Shown piece by piece: positions 18,898-28,425 of a DNA stretch of 64,000 bases. Under the pieces are notes generated by a model. The model made no database searches, was not told where the DNA came from, and saw only the letters and a program-made list of their open reading frames with translations. The DNA lies in NCBI GenBank assembly GCA_016720145.1, contig JADJXV010000015.1, positions 1-64,000 on the forward strand, read 5' to 3'. This DNA is from Ignavibacteria bacterium (GTDB taxonomy: Bacteria > Bacteroidota > Ignavibacteria > Kapaibacteriales > UBA961). Position numbers and translations under genes: made by a program. Every line of letters starts with the position of its first letter. The stretch's first letter is position 1.

Positions 18898-19695
18898 ATG
18901 AAGTTATTTTTATGTTTTTATCTTGTGTTGTTGACCTTATGTACTTCGGATGTATTTGCAATTGACGATCAGAAATTAGATACTACATCAAAAGAGAATG
19001 GTTTCAGGTTATTTGTTGATGGTTCTCTACAAACAGCATTTAGTAAACAAACTTCAGTAGGAACTGGAGCTATAGCTGTATCATTCCCATTTTTTAAAAT
19101 TGGGAGAATGGAAGCAGATATTAATATTGGTACAAATTCAGACACAGTTTATGCTGAGCATGGCAAGCAGTTAATTCGCCCAGCTACTAGAACAGGGTTT
19201 GGTGTAGAATTACGATCTGTTCCTTTTATTTATAAAGACGATAATAGTAATAGCGGGGTAGGTTTTTATGGATATATGAGGACGACCTTAGGTAATAGAT
19301 GGGGAAGGATAAAAGATACTACGGCTTTATTAGATAGTGCCTCAAAAATTCCTTTTGTAGATGATGTTAATATTACAGCTTTAGGAATTGGTGTTTCATT
19401 TAAGTTTGACTCTCCTCGTCCTATTAACGATAAAAATTTGTCGATTACCGGTGATTTGTTGTTGGCCAGTAGGATTATATCAGGAAATTTTGCCCTCAAA
19501 AGCCATACAAGAATTAGGGAATCAATATTACAAACACCATCAACATTCTTTATAGGATTCGATTTCTTACTAACTATTAACTATGGTGAGATGAGTGTTT
19601 TTTATGAAGGAATATTATTTGATGGTGAAATACAGGATTTTAGTAGTGGACAAGGAGCTGTAGGAATTAGATTTACACAAACCATTGGCTTGTAG
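18898..19695 (+). CDS. Hypothetical secreted or outer-membrane protein
   Basis: A 265-residue protein with a signal peptide (MKLFLCFYLVLLTLCTSDVFA). The mature part alternates hydrophobic and polar residues in repeated stretches ending in aromatic residues or Leu (for example GVGFYGYMRTTLGNRWG, ALGIGVSFKFD and AVGIRFTQTIGL at the end). This is consistent with an outer-membrane beta-barrel with a C-terminal strand. No T9SS tail is present. The family is not recognised and the function unknown. It lies alone, upstream of an AraC-like gene. Confidence 0.65.
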   Translation: MKLFLCFYLVLLTLCTSDVFAIDDQKLDTTSKENGFRLFVDGSLQTAFSKQTSVGTGAIAVSFPFFKIGRMEADINIGTNSDTVYAEHGKQLIRPATRTGFGVELRSVPFIYKDDNSNSGVGFYGYMRTTLGNRWGRIKDTTALLDSASKIPFVDDVNITALGIGVSFKFDSPRPINDKNLSITGDLLLASRIISGNFALKSHTRIRESILQTPSTFFIGFDFLLTINYGEMSVFYEGILFDGEIQDFSSGQGAVGIRFTQTIGL

Positions 19696-19971
19696 AAATT
19701 TAAGTAACTGACCAAAGTATAGATAATATTGTATTAATGATTAAGCAAAATAAGGAAAAGGTTATTTAAAAGAGATAAATCTCTAGAAATTTGAAACTTC
19801 TATTTCTCTGATCTTTTGCGAATTGAGGAAGTAATCTTAACAATATAGGAAAATCAAAATTTGTTATCAAGCAATGAAAACAAAAAATGAAAGTTTAGAT
19901 TGTAAAATAGCGATTCAAATGAACAATACTTTATCAAAATCAACTTTGGTGTTTTTAGATCAAATTAACTC

Positions 19972-20427
19972 ATGAAAACCAAACAAATTATTGAAGTGTT
20001 AAGAAGCACTCCACTAACAGCTCAGTTTTCTGTAGAGAGTTTTAGCCGAGAAATTCAGTTAAGTCGGAGTAGATTTTATACGATTGTGAAAATGGAATAT
20101 GGGACTACTCCAGAATGTTTAATAAGGCGTCGAAGACTCGAATGTATAATTGAGTGGATTATTTCATATCCCGAAATTTCAACAAAAGCGAAATTGTTAG
20201 ACTTGGCTAAAATTGGTTTTTTCCATGATGCTAAACCATTAATATCTGCGTTCAAATTGTTTCTCGGAGAGCATCCATTTCAAAGCCGTTATAGACTATT
20301 AGATTCCGATGATTTATTCTGTAGTTATAATAATATTATCAATAAACTATGGACTGGATTGCCAATTGAGATGCTATCAGATGAACATGAGACAAACATA
20401 ATATCACAACAATTTATCACGACATAA
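19972..20427 (+). CDS. AraC-type helix-turn-helix protein
   Basis: A 151-residue protein whose first ~110 residues resemble an AraC-family DNA-binding domain: SVESFSREIQLSRSRFYTIV forms the first helix-turn-helix, followed by the usual GTTPECLIRRRRLE linker region, and then a more divergent second half (LAKIGFFHDAKPLISAFKLF) ending in a P-x-x-x-R-like HPFQSRYRL. No sensor domain is attached, so it may act alone or respond to a partner. Nearby candidates for control are the outer-membrane protein upstream and the T9SS genes downstream, but no operator can be identified. Confidence 0.7.
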   Translation: MKTKQIIEVLRSTPLTAQFSVESFSREIQLSRSRFYTIVKMEYGTTPECLIRRRRLECIIEWIISYPEISTKAKLLDLAKIGFFHDAKPLISAFKLFLGEHPFQSRYRLLDSDDLFCSYNNIINKLWTGLPIEMLSDEHETNIISQQFITT

Positions 20428-20884
20428 TGCCACAACATTTATTCGTTTGGTTGCAAAGGATATATAGTTTATATTCGTTTAACTAATCGAGATAACATAC
20501 GGATAAACATGTTGAGTCGTGGTATTAAGTTAGAATTACACTAAAACAATCAATGTATATCAATCGAATAATTTTATTAAAGTTTAGGTTGTAACAGGAA
20601 TGTCTAACAGCTAAATATATAAAGAGGGATGTCGTTTATCTTACTTGAACATAGTATACAATATCACATACTATTAAATTTTTCCACGCTGTTAAACTAA
20701 TCATAGCCTATGATCACAAAACTACTCCCTCATTCCCTTAGAGCCAAAGCTGTTCGGTAGTATCCTCACACATCGAGTAAAACCCTAACAACAGATAAAA
20801 CCCGGTCAGCTAACCGTTGACATACGGTAATATCTCACATACAATCTAAAACCCAATATTCTATTTTTTATTAAAGGTTCGACT
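20428..20884. other. Intergenic region, nothing recognised
   Basis: About 457 bases without a supportable gene. It likely contains the promoter for the paired T9SS genes that follow. Confidence 0.4.
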
Positions 20885-21613
20885 ATGAAAACGACGTTAT
20901 ATCTTTTTGTAGCTTTTTTATTTGCTGCAAATATTGTTTCATCAGCACCTGTATCCGACAGTTGTCTGAGAATGTACTTACCGCATAATCCTGGCTTTGA
21001 TACTACAACCGGCAACTCTGGTACCTATAATCCCGATTCAGTGATGATTGATACTTGTTCCGGGTCTGCAACTTATAATCATAAATATGCTAAAAGAATG
21101 TTTCGCATACAGTTCCCAATATACTTCTACCCATTTGACCATGTTTTAGATTCGGGTGAGGTGAAAGGAGTAAGTGATATTGATTCTACATATTTGGGAC
21201 TGAAAAATCGGTTTCTAGAAATTCAAGATACTTTTGGAATTATATACTTTCAAGGGTTAAATCATTTCTCTTCAGATTCAATCGTACTATTAAATCCCGT
21301 ACTTCAAGTATTTTTTGAAGAATATCAGGACATTGATTTTATAGTACAACACTTTACAAATACTATTGATTCAATAGTGAAAGTCGTTTATAATAACAGA
21401 GCCGGCAATCCCATAGGGGTAAATGAAAAATCTGAAACTAGCAATTTTTCCATTTATCCTAATCCGGTTAATGATTACCTGACCATTAGTTATAAAATAG
21501 GGAGATCAAAAGATAAAATAGAAATCATATCAATTGATGGTAAAAAGTATTGGAAAGCGAATATAAAGAGAAGTATGATGTTTCGATGCTGCAAAACGGT
21601 GTCTATGTACTAA
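20885..21613 (+). CDS. Short paralogue of the downstream subtilisin's N-terminal domain, with frameshifted T9SS tail
   Basis: A 242-residue frame with a signal peptide (ending VSSAPVSD). Residues about 20-175 are nearly identical to the N-terminus of the next gene (shared FRIQFPIYFYPFDHVLDSGE and DTFGIIYFQGLNHF), at DNA level as well. After NRAGNP it switches directly to a T9SS tail (FSIYPNPVNDYLTISYKIG). Near 21570 the frame slips: as written it ends CCKTVSMY, while one frame over the tail continues YDVSMLQNGVYVLKINSHY and ends at TAA 21649-21651. Thus it is a pro-domain-like module with a sorting signal but no protease domain, either a recent internal duplication or a decoy/inhibitor-like product. 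Function is unknown. Confidence 0.7.
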   Translation: MKTTLYLFVAFLFAANIVSSAPVSDSCLRMYLPHNPGFDTTTGNSGTYNPDSVMIDTCSGSATYNHKYAKRMFRIQFPIYFYPFDHVLDSGEVKGVSDIDSTYLGLKNRFLEIQDTFGIIYFQGLNHFSSDSIVLLNPVLQVFFEEYQDIDFIVQHFTNTIDSIVKVVYNNRAGNPIGVNEKSETSNFSIYPNPVNDYLTISYKIGRSKDKIEIISIDGKKYWKANIKRSMMFRCCKTVSMY

Positions 21614-21660
21614 AGATAAATTCTCATTACATTAAATTTATAAAGGAATAAGGCAATAGA

Positions 21661-24600
21661 ATGAAAACTATATTATTATTTCTTGCGGTACTCTCATGTG
21701 CCCCGATTATAACAACCGCAACCACGCCGGACAGTTGTCTTAGAATGTACTTACCGCATAATCCCGGCTATGATACTACAACCGGAAACTCTGGTAGCTC
21801 TAATCCCGATTCAGTGATGATTGATACTTGTTCCGGGTCTGCAACTTATAATCATAAATATGCTAAAAGAATGTTTCGCATACAGTTCCCAATATACTTC
21901 TACCCATTTGACCATGTTTTAGATTCTGGTGAGGTGAAAGGAGTAAGTGATATTGATTCTGCATATTTGGGACTGAAAAATCGGTTTCTAGAAATTCAAG
22001 ATACTTTTGGAATTATATACTTTCAAGGGTTAAATCATTTCTATTCGGATTCAATCGTACTATTAAATCCCGTACTTCAAGTATTTTTTGAAGAATATCA
22101 GGACATTGATTTTATAGTACAACACTTTACAAGTACTATTGATTCAATAGTGAAATTCGTTTATAGTAACAGAGCCGGCAATCCATGTATTTTACCAAAT
22201 GATAAAGGTATGAAAGCAAATAATACAATTGCTGATATTTATTTGGGTTCCCCTAACTACTTCTATCCGCGAAATTGGCGACCAAACGGTTTTCAGTCCT
22301 ATATGTATAATATATTTTGCCCTATGGCATGGGAGCTAACGTATGGCAGTAGTAATGTATGTGTTGCAATTGATGATATTTGGGTAGACGAAATAATTCA
22401 TCCTGACATTTCTAATAATCATGTTTTCAATACAGATTTGGGAAATGGAATTACAAATACAGGAGCACTCCGTACAGATCACGGCTTATGGGTAACTTCT
22501 TGTGCTGTTGCTCAAAATGATAACGGATATCCTTTGGTTGGTAGTTCTCCACGATGTAAAACAATTAGTACAAATGGAGCAAATTTGGAGATAGATATAG
22601 ATGGTGTAGTAAACGGATATCTTAAATTTGCAGATATTCGTAACATGAGCTATGGAAGTTCAGCGATTCAGAGCTTATCGGATTGGTCTGGAGACAGACT
22701 TGATAGAACTGACATGGATGCAGGAGTTGTTTGTGTTTCGGGTACAGCGAATTCAAGAAGCTGTTTAAATGGCGGATGCGATGAATATTCTATTGTAAGA
22801 CCAAATGGGATACGCGAATATTTTCCTGCTACTGTTTTCCCTGGAGCAAGTGCCTATACTGACCCTGACGATCCAACCGACCCCTATATGGATTATAGAA
22901 TTATTTGCGTTGGAGCAGCCGTAGATGGTGTATTAAAAGATCAAGATTGTAACCCATGGCCAAGTTCTTGGCTAGGACCAAATTTCAGTGATGAATTTCA
23001 GTTTTTGGAACGCTTTAATTTTGGTCCGGGAATAGATAAATTCAATACAAATTCAGATGCCACAATACGATTACATGAAAAAGAACGTGCAATGACTGAT
23101 ATTATAGCACCGGCAAGGGTTACATTTGCAGATGGTGGATCTACTCTTTCAAATCTGAGAAAGTATAACGTTGATGGAAGTGGAACTTCTTTCTCTGCGC
23201 CTATTGTATCCGGTATAATTGGCTTAATGCTTTCATCTAATAAGTTTATAGGTGTTACATTACAAACTAACGGGAACCCTGTAAATGGTAGAGATGTACA
23301 ACGAAAAGTCTATGATATTCTTACTTTCACTGCAAAAAAAATCGTTGACTTTCAAAATTTTAATACTGATGTATTTACAGTAGATGGTATACAAGGATTC
23401 TACTCAACCACCAATGATGTAGGCCAGCCAATTCAATACGACTACCGAACACAATGGAACGACAAATTAAAACGCAGTTGGGCGCAACGAGTAGGATTTG
23501 GGCTGGTAGATGCTTATCGTTCGATAGCACATTCAATACGTCAAAAAGGGTTGCAAGAATACAACTTATCCGGATCAATAACGCTTACTTTTGATGCTGA
23601 TGACGGCTCAGGAACTTTTACAGACCAACGAGAAAAGAGGGGATATACTATGCCCAGCTCAACAGGTACACCATACGGAGGTAGAATGGCAATGCATTGG
23701 GGTTCACAAGTTGAGGAAGGAACAGGTTTGTTTGAAATGCCTGTTTTTAGAGGATCATCTCCAGGCAATGACGGTGTCTTAAACGTCTTAGATTGGGGAG
23801 GAGTATCCTTGCCGGGAGAATTCCATAATAATCAAGGAGTAACAAAAATCACAAGTACAAATGATGCTCAGAATTATATAGAAGTTCCTGAAGATTGTAT
23901 TTTAGCAATTGATGGCATATTATTCTCTGACCAGCCGGAATACTGTCATTATGTTCGAACAGACGGGACAACCGAAGCCAATAGTTCCATTATTGAAATG
24001 GAGGGATATATAAAAGATGTTGAACTCTATGGGAATCTACGTATTGGTGATGTAATCTTGGATGGTACAACCGATGAGGGTTCTGCTGATGAATCCGGGT
24101 GTATTGGCTTTGGAACTTCTGGGAATGAAGATGATAATTACTTAAGTGAAATTTATGGGAAGGTTGATGTAATCAATTTAGGTTTTATTTATTCGAATGG
24201 GAATATCAAGATGCAACCTGGCTCGTCTGTTAATCTTAATGGCGATAAAGACTTTCGCTTAAAAGGTGGATGGGCCGCAGAGGATGTTTTCAGGAATGAT
24301 ACGATGGAGCACAATACCAAAATATCAAGCACAACTGGACGAGCAGTTACGGTAGAAGATGGGGTAACATTGTGGATAGATTTGGATGCTGTTGTTACTT
24401 TTGACTGTGAATTAAATGTAAAGAATCATGGAACAGTTGTTTTGAGAAGAGGAAGTGTAGCCAAAGTCAAGTACTTAAATATTGAGCCGGGAGGAACAAT
24501 AATAATAGACACAAGCGCAACGCTAGCCTTGAAAGATGCGAAGCAAATATGCGACGGTAATTTTTTAATACATGCTACCAATTGGGGTAAGGCAATAATT

Positions 24601-25710
24601 GTAGGTAACTTATCACCAACATGTCTACCGACAGATAGTAAGACACCTTTCCCGTTGTATTCTGATTATCAATTTGTTGAAACGCAGCCGGTAATCTTTA
24701 TGAAAGGTGACTGTTCAATTGAAACTGAGTGTTGGAATCCTGAAGATGAAGAACCCGCGTTTCCGACTCAGAGTTTGAAATTGAAGAATGCTATATTTAA
24801 GGATATCTCTATCAATGGCTCCAATATTTATATTTGTGAACCAATTGATTCCTGTGAATTTATAGTAAAAACCGATATAACGAATCCAAGTTTTAAGTTT
24901 GATTATTTACTTTCTTTTTACGATAATTGTCAAACATGTGAACAAGACAAGTTTAAAAGCTTATGGATTAAAAACAGTATATTCAAAGACTTAACACAAC
25001 CATTACCTCCCCCCAATAACAGTGATATCAACAAACTGATTTATAGAACCGGTGGGGTAATAGTGGAAGGATATGATATAGCAGAGATTGAGAATACAAG
25101 ATTTGGGAATTTGGAATTTGGAGTAAATACCTTCGACTGTGAGCAAACATTTATACACAACTCACGGTTTGATTCATGCGGTATCGGAGATTATGATTTT
25201 GCATCAACGACCCTCTTGTGTCAAGATACCTTCAACTTAGTAAAGTTTGGCAGTGTTAGAGACAGATCCTTAACAGGTAGGGTATTCAATAATGAGTATA
25301 ATAAATCTCGAATAGCATTTTCAGCAATATCAAGTCAAGAGCAACGGTTGCGAAATAACATTTTTGATGAATATGTTGTTGGCATTTCATCAGATTGTTC
25401 TCCGATTAGAATCGGAGATGTTGTAGAAGGAGGCGTAGGTATTATTTATGGAAGGAATTGGTTTAAACATGAAACAGTTAGTGGGTATCCTCATTCATAT
25501 AACAATTATTTATCCAAAGAGTGTGAAAGGACGCTATACTCTGCAGATATAAGTATAAATAATGAGTGCTGTTCATTATTTATGGCTTGTGGTCATAATC
25601 ACATGTCAGAACATTCATATTACCACATAAGATATAGAGGCTCAGGAGGATTCAGCGTTGATGGCTCACACAACTATTTCCCCCCCAACTCTATTTCCAA
25701 TTGCAACTAG
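21661..25710 (+). CDS. Large secreted subtilisin-like protease (frame ends in a C7 tract before its sorting domain)
   Basis: A 1349-residue frame with a signal peptide (ending ITTATTPD). The N-terminal ~175 residues duplicate the preceding gene. A divergent S8 peptidase domain follows with Asp238 in VAIDDIWVDE, His274 in RTDHGLWVTS and Ser510 in GSGTSFSAPIVSG. The C-terminal half resembles a right-handed beta-helix (repeated short strands with cysteines). Translation ends at 25710, shortly after a run of seven C (25680-25686). With six C the frame would continue as YFPPTLFPIATSIRTNCTVT into the fragment ending 26590, which carries the T9SS tail. The tract length therefore decides whether the protein has a sorting domain. 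Confidence 0.85.
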   Translation: MKTILLFLAVLSCAPIITTATTPDSCLRMYLPHNPGYDTTTGNSGSSNPDSVMIDTCSGSATYNHKYAKRMFRIQFPIYFYPFDHVLDSGEVKGVSDIDSAYLGLKNRFLEIQDTFGIIYFQGLNHFYSDSIVLLNPVLQVFFEEYQDIDFIVQHFTSTIDSIVKFVYSNRAGNPCILPNDKGMKANNTIADIYLGSPNYFYPRNWRPNGFQSYMYNIFCPMAWELTYGSSNVCVAIDDIWVDEIIHPDISNNHVFNTDLGNGITNTGALRTDHGLWVTSCAVAQNDNGYPLVGSSPRCKTISTNGANLEIDIDGVVNGYLKFADIRNMSYGSSAIQSLSDWSGDRLDRTDMDAGVVCVSGTANSRSCLNGGCDEYSIVRPNGIREYFPATVFPGASAYTDPDDPTDPYMDYRIICVGAAVDGVLKDQDCNPWPSSWLGPNFSDEFQFLERFNFGPGIDKFNTNSDATIRLHEKERAMTDIIAPARVTFADGGSTLSNLRKYNVDGSGTSFSAPIVSGIIGLMLSSNKFIGVTLQTNGNPVNGRDVQRKVYDILTFTAKKIVDFQNFNTDVFTVDGIQGFYSTTNDVGQPIQYDYRTQWNDKLKRSWAQRVGFGLVDAYRSIAHSIRQKGLQEYNLSGSITLTFDADDGSGTFTDQREKRGYTMPSSTGTPYGGRMAMHWGSQVEEGTGLFEMPVFRGSSPGNDGVLNVLDWGGVSLPGEFHNNQGVTKITSTNDAQNYIEVPEDCILAIDGILFSDQPEYCHYVRTDGTTEANSSIIEMEGYIKDVELYGNLRIGDVILDGTTDEGSADESGCIGFGTSGNEDDNYLSEIYGKVDVINLGFIYSNGNIKMQPGSSVNLNGDKDFRLKGGWAAEDVFRNDTMEHNTKISSTTGRAVTVEDGVTLWIDLDAVVTFDCELNVKNHGTVVLRRGSVAKVKYLNIEPGGTIIIDTSATLALKDAKQICDGNFLIHATNWGKAIIVGNLSPTCLPTDSKTPFPLYSDYQFVETQPVIFMKGDCSIETECWNPEDEEPAFPTQSLKLKNAIFKDISINGSNIYICEPIDSCEFIVKTDITNPSFKFDYLLSFYDNCQTCEQDKFKSLWIKNSIFKDLTQPLPPPNNSDINKLIYRTGGVIVEGYDIAEIENTRFGNLEFGVNTFDCEQTFIHNSRFDSCGIGDYDFASTTLLCQDTFNLVKFGSVRDRSLTGRVFNNEYNKSRIAFSAISSQEQRLRNNIFDEYVVGISSDCSPIRIGDVVEGGVGIIYGRNWFKHETVSGYPHSYNNYLSKECERTLYSADISINNECCSLFMACGHNHMSEHSYYHIRYRGSGGFSVDGSHNYFPPNSISNCN

Positions 25711-26590
25711 TATTAGAACGAATTGTACCGTGACTCCGGGTGTTCCTCCTTCGATTTCGATTATCGAAGATTGGTTTGATCATGATTATTATTGTTGCGG
25801 TGATATTACAAATAATCAGGAAGTTACTTCATGTAATCAAACTGAGGCGTCTCCTTATGCAGAAACTTGTGGTTCTATTTCTTTTGAACATCCATACACA
25901 GGTATTTTGCATGGAAGTGGACTTCTATCTCAAAACAAGGACAATAAAGACTACAATACCTTGATTGATGTATTACAAAAGAATAAATTTATGGCAATGT
26001 ATGGTGAAATTATTAAAGGGAAGAATCCAGGAGAGAACTTATCCAAGCTATCAGAAGTTATGGATGCTAACCGAGACTTAAGCGATAAATATCCTGATTT
26101 TGATTCGTATAAAATGTTGGTTGATTTAAAGTTACACAAAGCAGGTCGTTTGAATTCATATTCAACTGCCTTGACAGGTCAGCCAAATATTCAAAGAATG
26201 TTTGCTCGTGAAAGTGCTTCGAGTACTTCTACAATTAACTCACTTCTCAATTATTCCGGCTCACGTATTGACTTTAAATGTGAGAATACAAATGGAATTG
26301 ATGATAATAGCGAAGATAATATCATGCTTCAAAGTTTTGTGGTTAACATCGAGCCGAATCCTGTGAGTGATGCAACAAACATATCATTTGATCTCCCGAC
26401 AAAATCACGCATTAAAGTATATTTAACAAACGCATTAGGCGAAGTAATTGATAATATTTCTAATACAATATATGCTGAGGGAAGAAACTCGATTAATTAT
26501 CATAACAGTACGTTAAGTAACGGCGTTTATTACTGCATATTCGAATGGAAAGGCGGCATGAAGTCAGAGAAAATAATATTGATTCGCTAA
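25658..26590 (+). CDS. C-terminal part of the large subtilisin, with T9SS sorting domain
   Basis: This 310-codon frame overlaps the end of the preceding frame and is its continuation after the C7 tract at 25680-25686. Its own start lacks a signal peptide, so it would not be exported independently. It contains a polar linker and ends in a T9SS sorting domain (VVNIEPNPVSDATNISFDLP, then NGVYYCIFEWKGG to IILIR). Joined to the upstream frame the product would be about 1,642 residues. A strong hairpin follows at 26636. Confidence 0.75.
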   Translation: MMAHTTISPPTLFPIATSIRTNCTVTPGVPPSISIIEDWFDHDYYCCGDITNNQEVTSCNQTEASPYAETCGSISFEHPYTGILHGSGLLSQNKDNKDYNTLIDVLQKNKFMAMYGEIIKGKNPGENLSKLSEVMDANRDLSDKYPDFDSYKMLVDLKLHKAGRLNSYSTALTGQPNIQRMFARESASSTSTINSLLNYSGSRIDFKCENTNGIDDNSEDNIMLQSFVVNIEPNPVSDATNISFDLPTKSRIKVYLTNALGEVIDNISNTIYAEGRNSINYHNSTLSNGVYYCIFEWKGGMKSEKIILIR

Positions 26591-26635
26591 AATTATAGAC
26601 TTTGACAATAGTATGCAAAGGCTATGCAAATCCAT

Positions 26636-26666
26636 CAACAGGGCGGCTATATTCGTCGCCCTGTTG
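26636..26666. terminator. Hairpin terminator CAACAGGGCG / CGCCCTGTTG
   Basis: A perfect 10-bp GC-rich stem (26636-26645 with 26657-26666) around an 11-base loop lies between the protease genes and the next operon. There is no long T run after it, so it may work less efficiently or be bidirectional. Confidence 0.65.
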
Positions 26667-26842
26667 GTTATAATAAAGAATACTTTTAATTCTTTTTCCT
26701 CTTCGTCAACTAAGCTTTTGAAAGCTTATTGCACACCAAAATTTATATATGAAGATTTTGTAAATTTGATTAAATGAGTTTTCTCAAAAACTGGATATAA
26801 AATTTAGCTTGTATATATAAAAAAATATAGATAGAAATTACA

Positions 26843-27841
26843 ATGAATGAAGTAAAGTATTTAAAAGATAAAATTCTATAAAAATATGGCCATACTTAGA
26901 TGATATAACTCAATCGATGGTTCCATATTCAGATAGACACTTAAGCAAACCAAATAATACGGTAGTTAATCTTGATTTTTCAAGTGTAAAGCGAATCAAT
27001 TCTTCTGGCTCAAAAATTACACTTACAAAACTAATTTCGTTATTAGAAGGGAAGGATTATTTATTTAAGTTAGTGATGCCTGAAGCAGAAAATAATCTAT
27101 TTGTCGAAAGGCATTTACAGAAATCATGTTTTTTAAATATTCTGGATCAAAAAGTTACATTTGAAAAAGAAAATCTTTTTGAAACGATAAAAATAAATAA
27201 ACAACCTGAAGCGATTATAGAATATGATGAAATTCAAAACATTAAAAAAACTTCTTTTCCTATTTTCCATTTGAAGTATAACAAAAATAACGATCGAGAA
27301 ATTGTTGATGAATTCTCAAATTGGATTACTGATGTTTTGATTGATAATCTTTCAGTCTATAATGTCAAAAAAATTAATGTATTTTTAACAATTATTACTG
27401 AGCTCGCAAAAAATAGTCAAGATCACACTGGAAAAGATGCTTTTTGGGGTTTAGATATGATTGAAAATCTAAATTCAAAGACAGGAGAAATACTTTTCAT
27501 GTTCTGATTTAGGGAAAGGAATTTACATGAATGTGAAAGAATATCTAAGGCAAAACGATAGCCATCTTAGAGAAGATGTTGAAAATCACCTTTCTTATAC
27601 CGATTCTTATAAATTTGCATTTACAACAGGTAAAACAACTTCTAAAAAACCAAGAAATAAAGGAATTGGAATGTCGATGATAATGGATGGAGCCGTAGAT
27701 CTTAATTTGGAAATGTCAATTTGGGATGGACGCAGTATGCTGCTTTTACCCAAATTTATTTCTCATACTGAACTCAGAAGGAATGCTTTTGACACTGGTA
27801 ATAAAGTAGGATTTTATTATTACGGACGATTAAAATTTTAA
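26843..27841 (+). pseudogene. STAS-like plus GHKL (histidine-kinase-type) ATPase protein, broken into three frames
   Basis: The likely start is ATG 26843 (MNEVKYLKDKIL), which runs into a stop at 26876; sequence resumes one frame over (KIWPYLDDITQS, ATG 26917). Residues early in this frame resemble a STAS-like fold (NTVVNLDFSSVKRINSSGSK). The GHKL ATPase N-box is ELAKNSQDH. A second break follows at about 27507: LFMF-stop in one frame but SDLGKGI (G1 box) in the next, then GIGMSMIMDGA (G2 box). The pieces form a coherent ATP-binding switch protein of about 330 residues. Two single-step frameshifts mean either decay or sequence errors. It heads the operon that continues to 34303. Confidence 0.7.
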
Positions 27842-27845
27842 ACTT

Positions 27846-28280
27846 ATGATAACAATTAACGTTTTAGAAGGTTTTAAACAACTTAAAATTGGGCAGATTA
27901 GGCACATTAACGAGTTAATTGAAAATATAAAGCAATCAAATATATTAAATAATGATACAGATATAGAACTTAACATTGAGGGTTGTTATACAGCTTATCC
28001 TGCAACTCCTAAATTAATCGACTATTTTTTGTATTATCTTTCAAGTCTAAATGGCAAAAAAAAAATACATATTAAGCTAGATGGGATAGGGAATAAATTA
28101 GTATATATCCTTTATATTTTGGTATTAGAAAGTGAATTCTTCAATATTTACGATAAAATTGATAACGAAGATGATGTAAAACTTTGGGAAAAAACAATAA
28201 ATGAAAAACTTAAAAAAAAGAATATATTGCTTAAAGTAACATTCACTCCCACTAATAAAGACTACATATATTGGAGCTAA
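27846..28280 (+). CDS. STAS-like DUF4325-type protein
   Basis: A 144-residue protein starting five bases after the preceding stop. The core (DIELNIEGCYTAYPATPKLI, then KKKIHIKLDGIGNKLVYILY) fits the STAS-like DUF4325 pattern of a beta-strand, a short acidic turn and amphipathic helices. DUF4325 proteins commonly accompany GHKL ATPases, as here, and may form an anti-sigma/anti-anti-sigma-like switch; this role is inference. The following frame overlaps its end: coding-like sequence (GAKINKNVLSSFTYEIIERI) begins in another frame at about 28274 with no ATG, GTG or TTG, so this gene may be fused to the next one by a further frameshift. Confidence 0.65.
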   Translation: MITINVLEGFKQLKIGQIRHINELIENIKQSNILNNDTDIELNIEGCYTAYPATPKLIDYFLYYLSSLNGKKKIHIKLDGIGNKLVYILYILVLESEFFNIYDKIDNEDDVKLWEKTINEKLKKKNILLKVTFTPTNKDYIYWS

Positions 28281-28425
28281 AATAAATAAGAATGTACTTT
28301 CTAGTTTTACGTATGAGATTATTGAGCGTATTGTAAGGTTTGTTGTACATTTAGAGGAAATTGAAGCACAATTCTTTAAAGATGATAAAGGTAAAAAATC
28401 GCAAATAGAGAACTTCAAGGATTCA

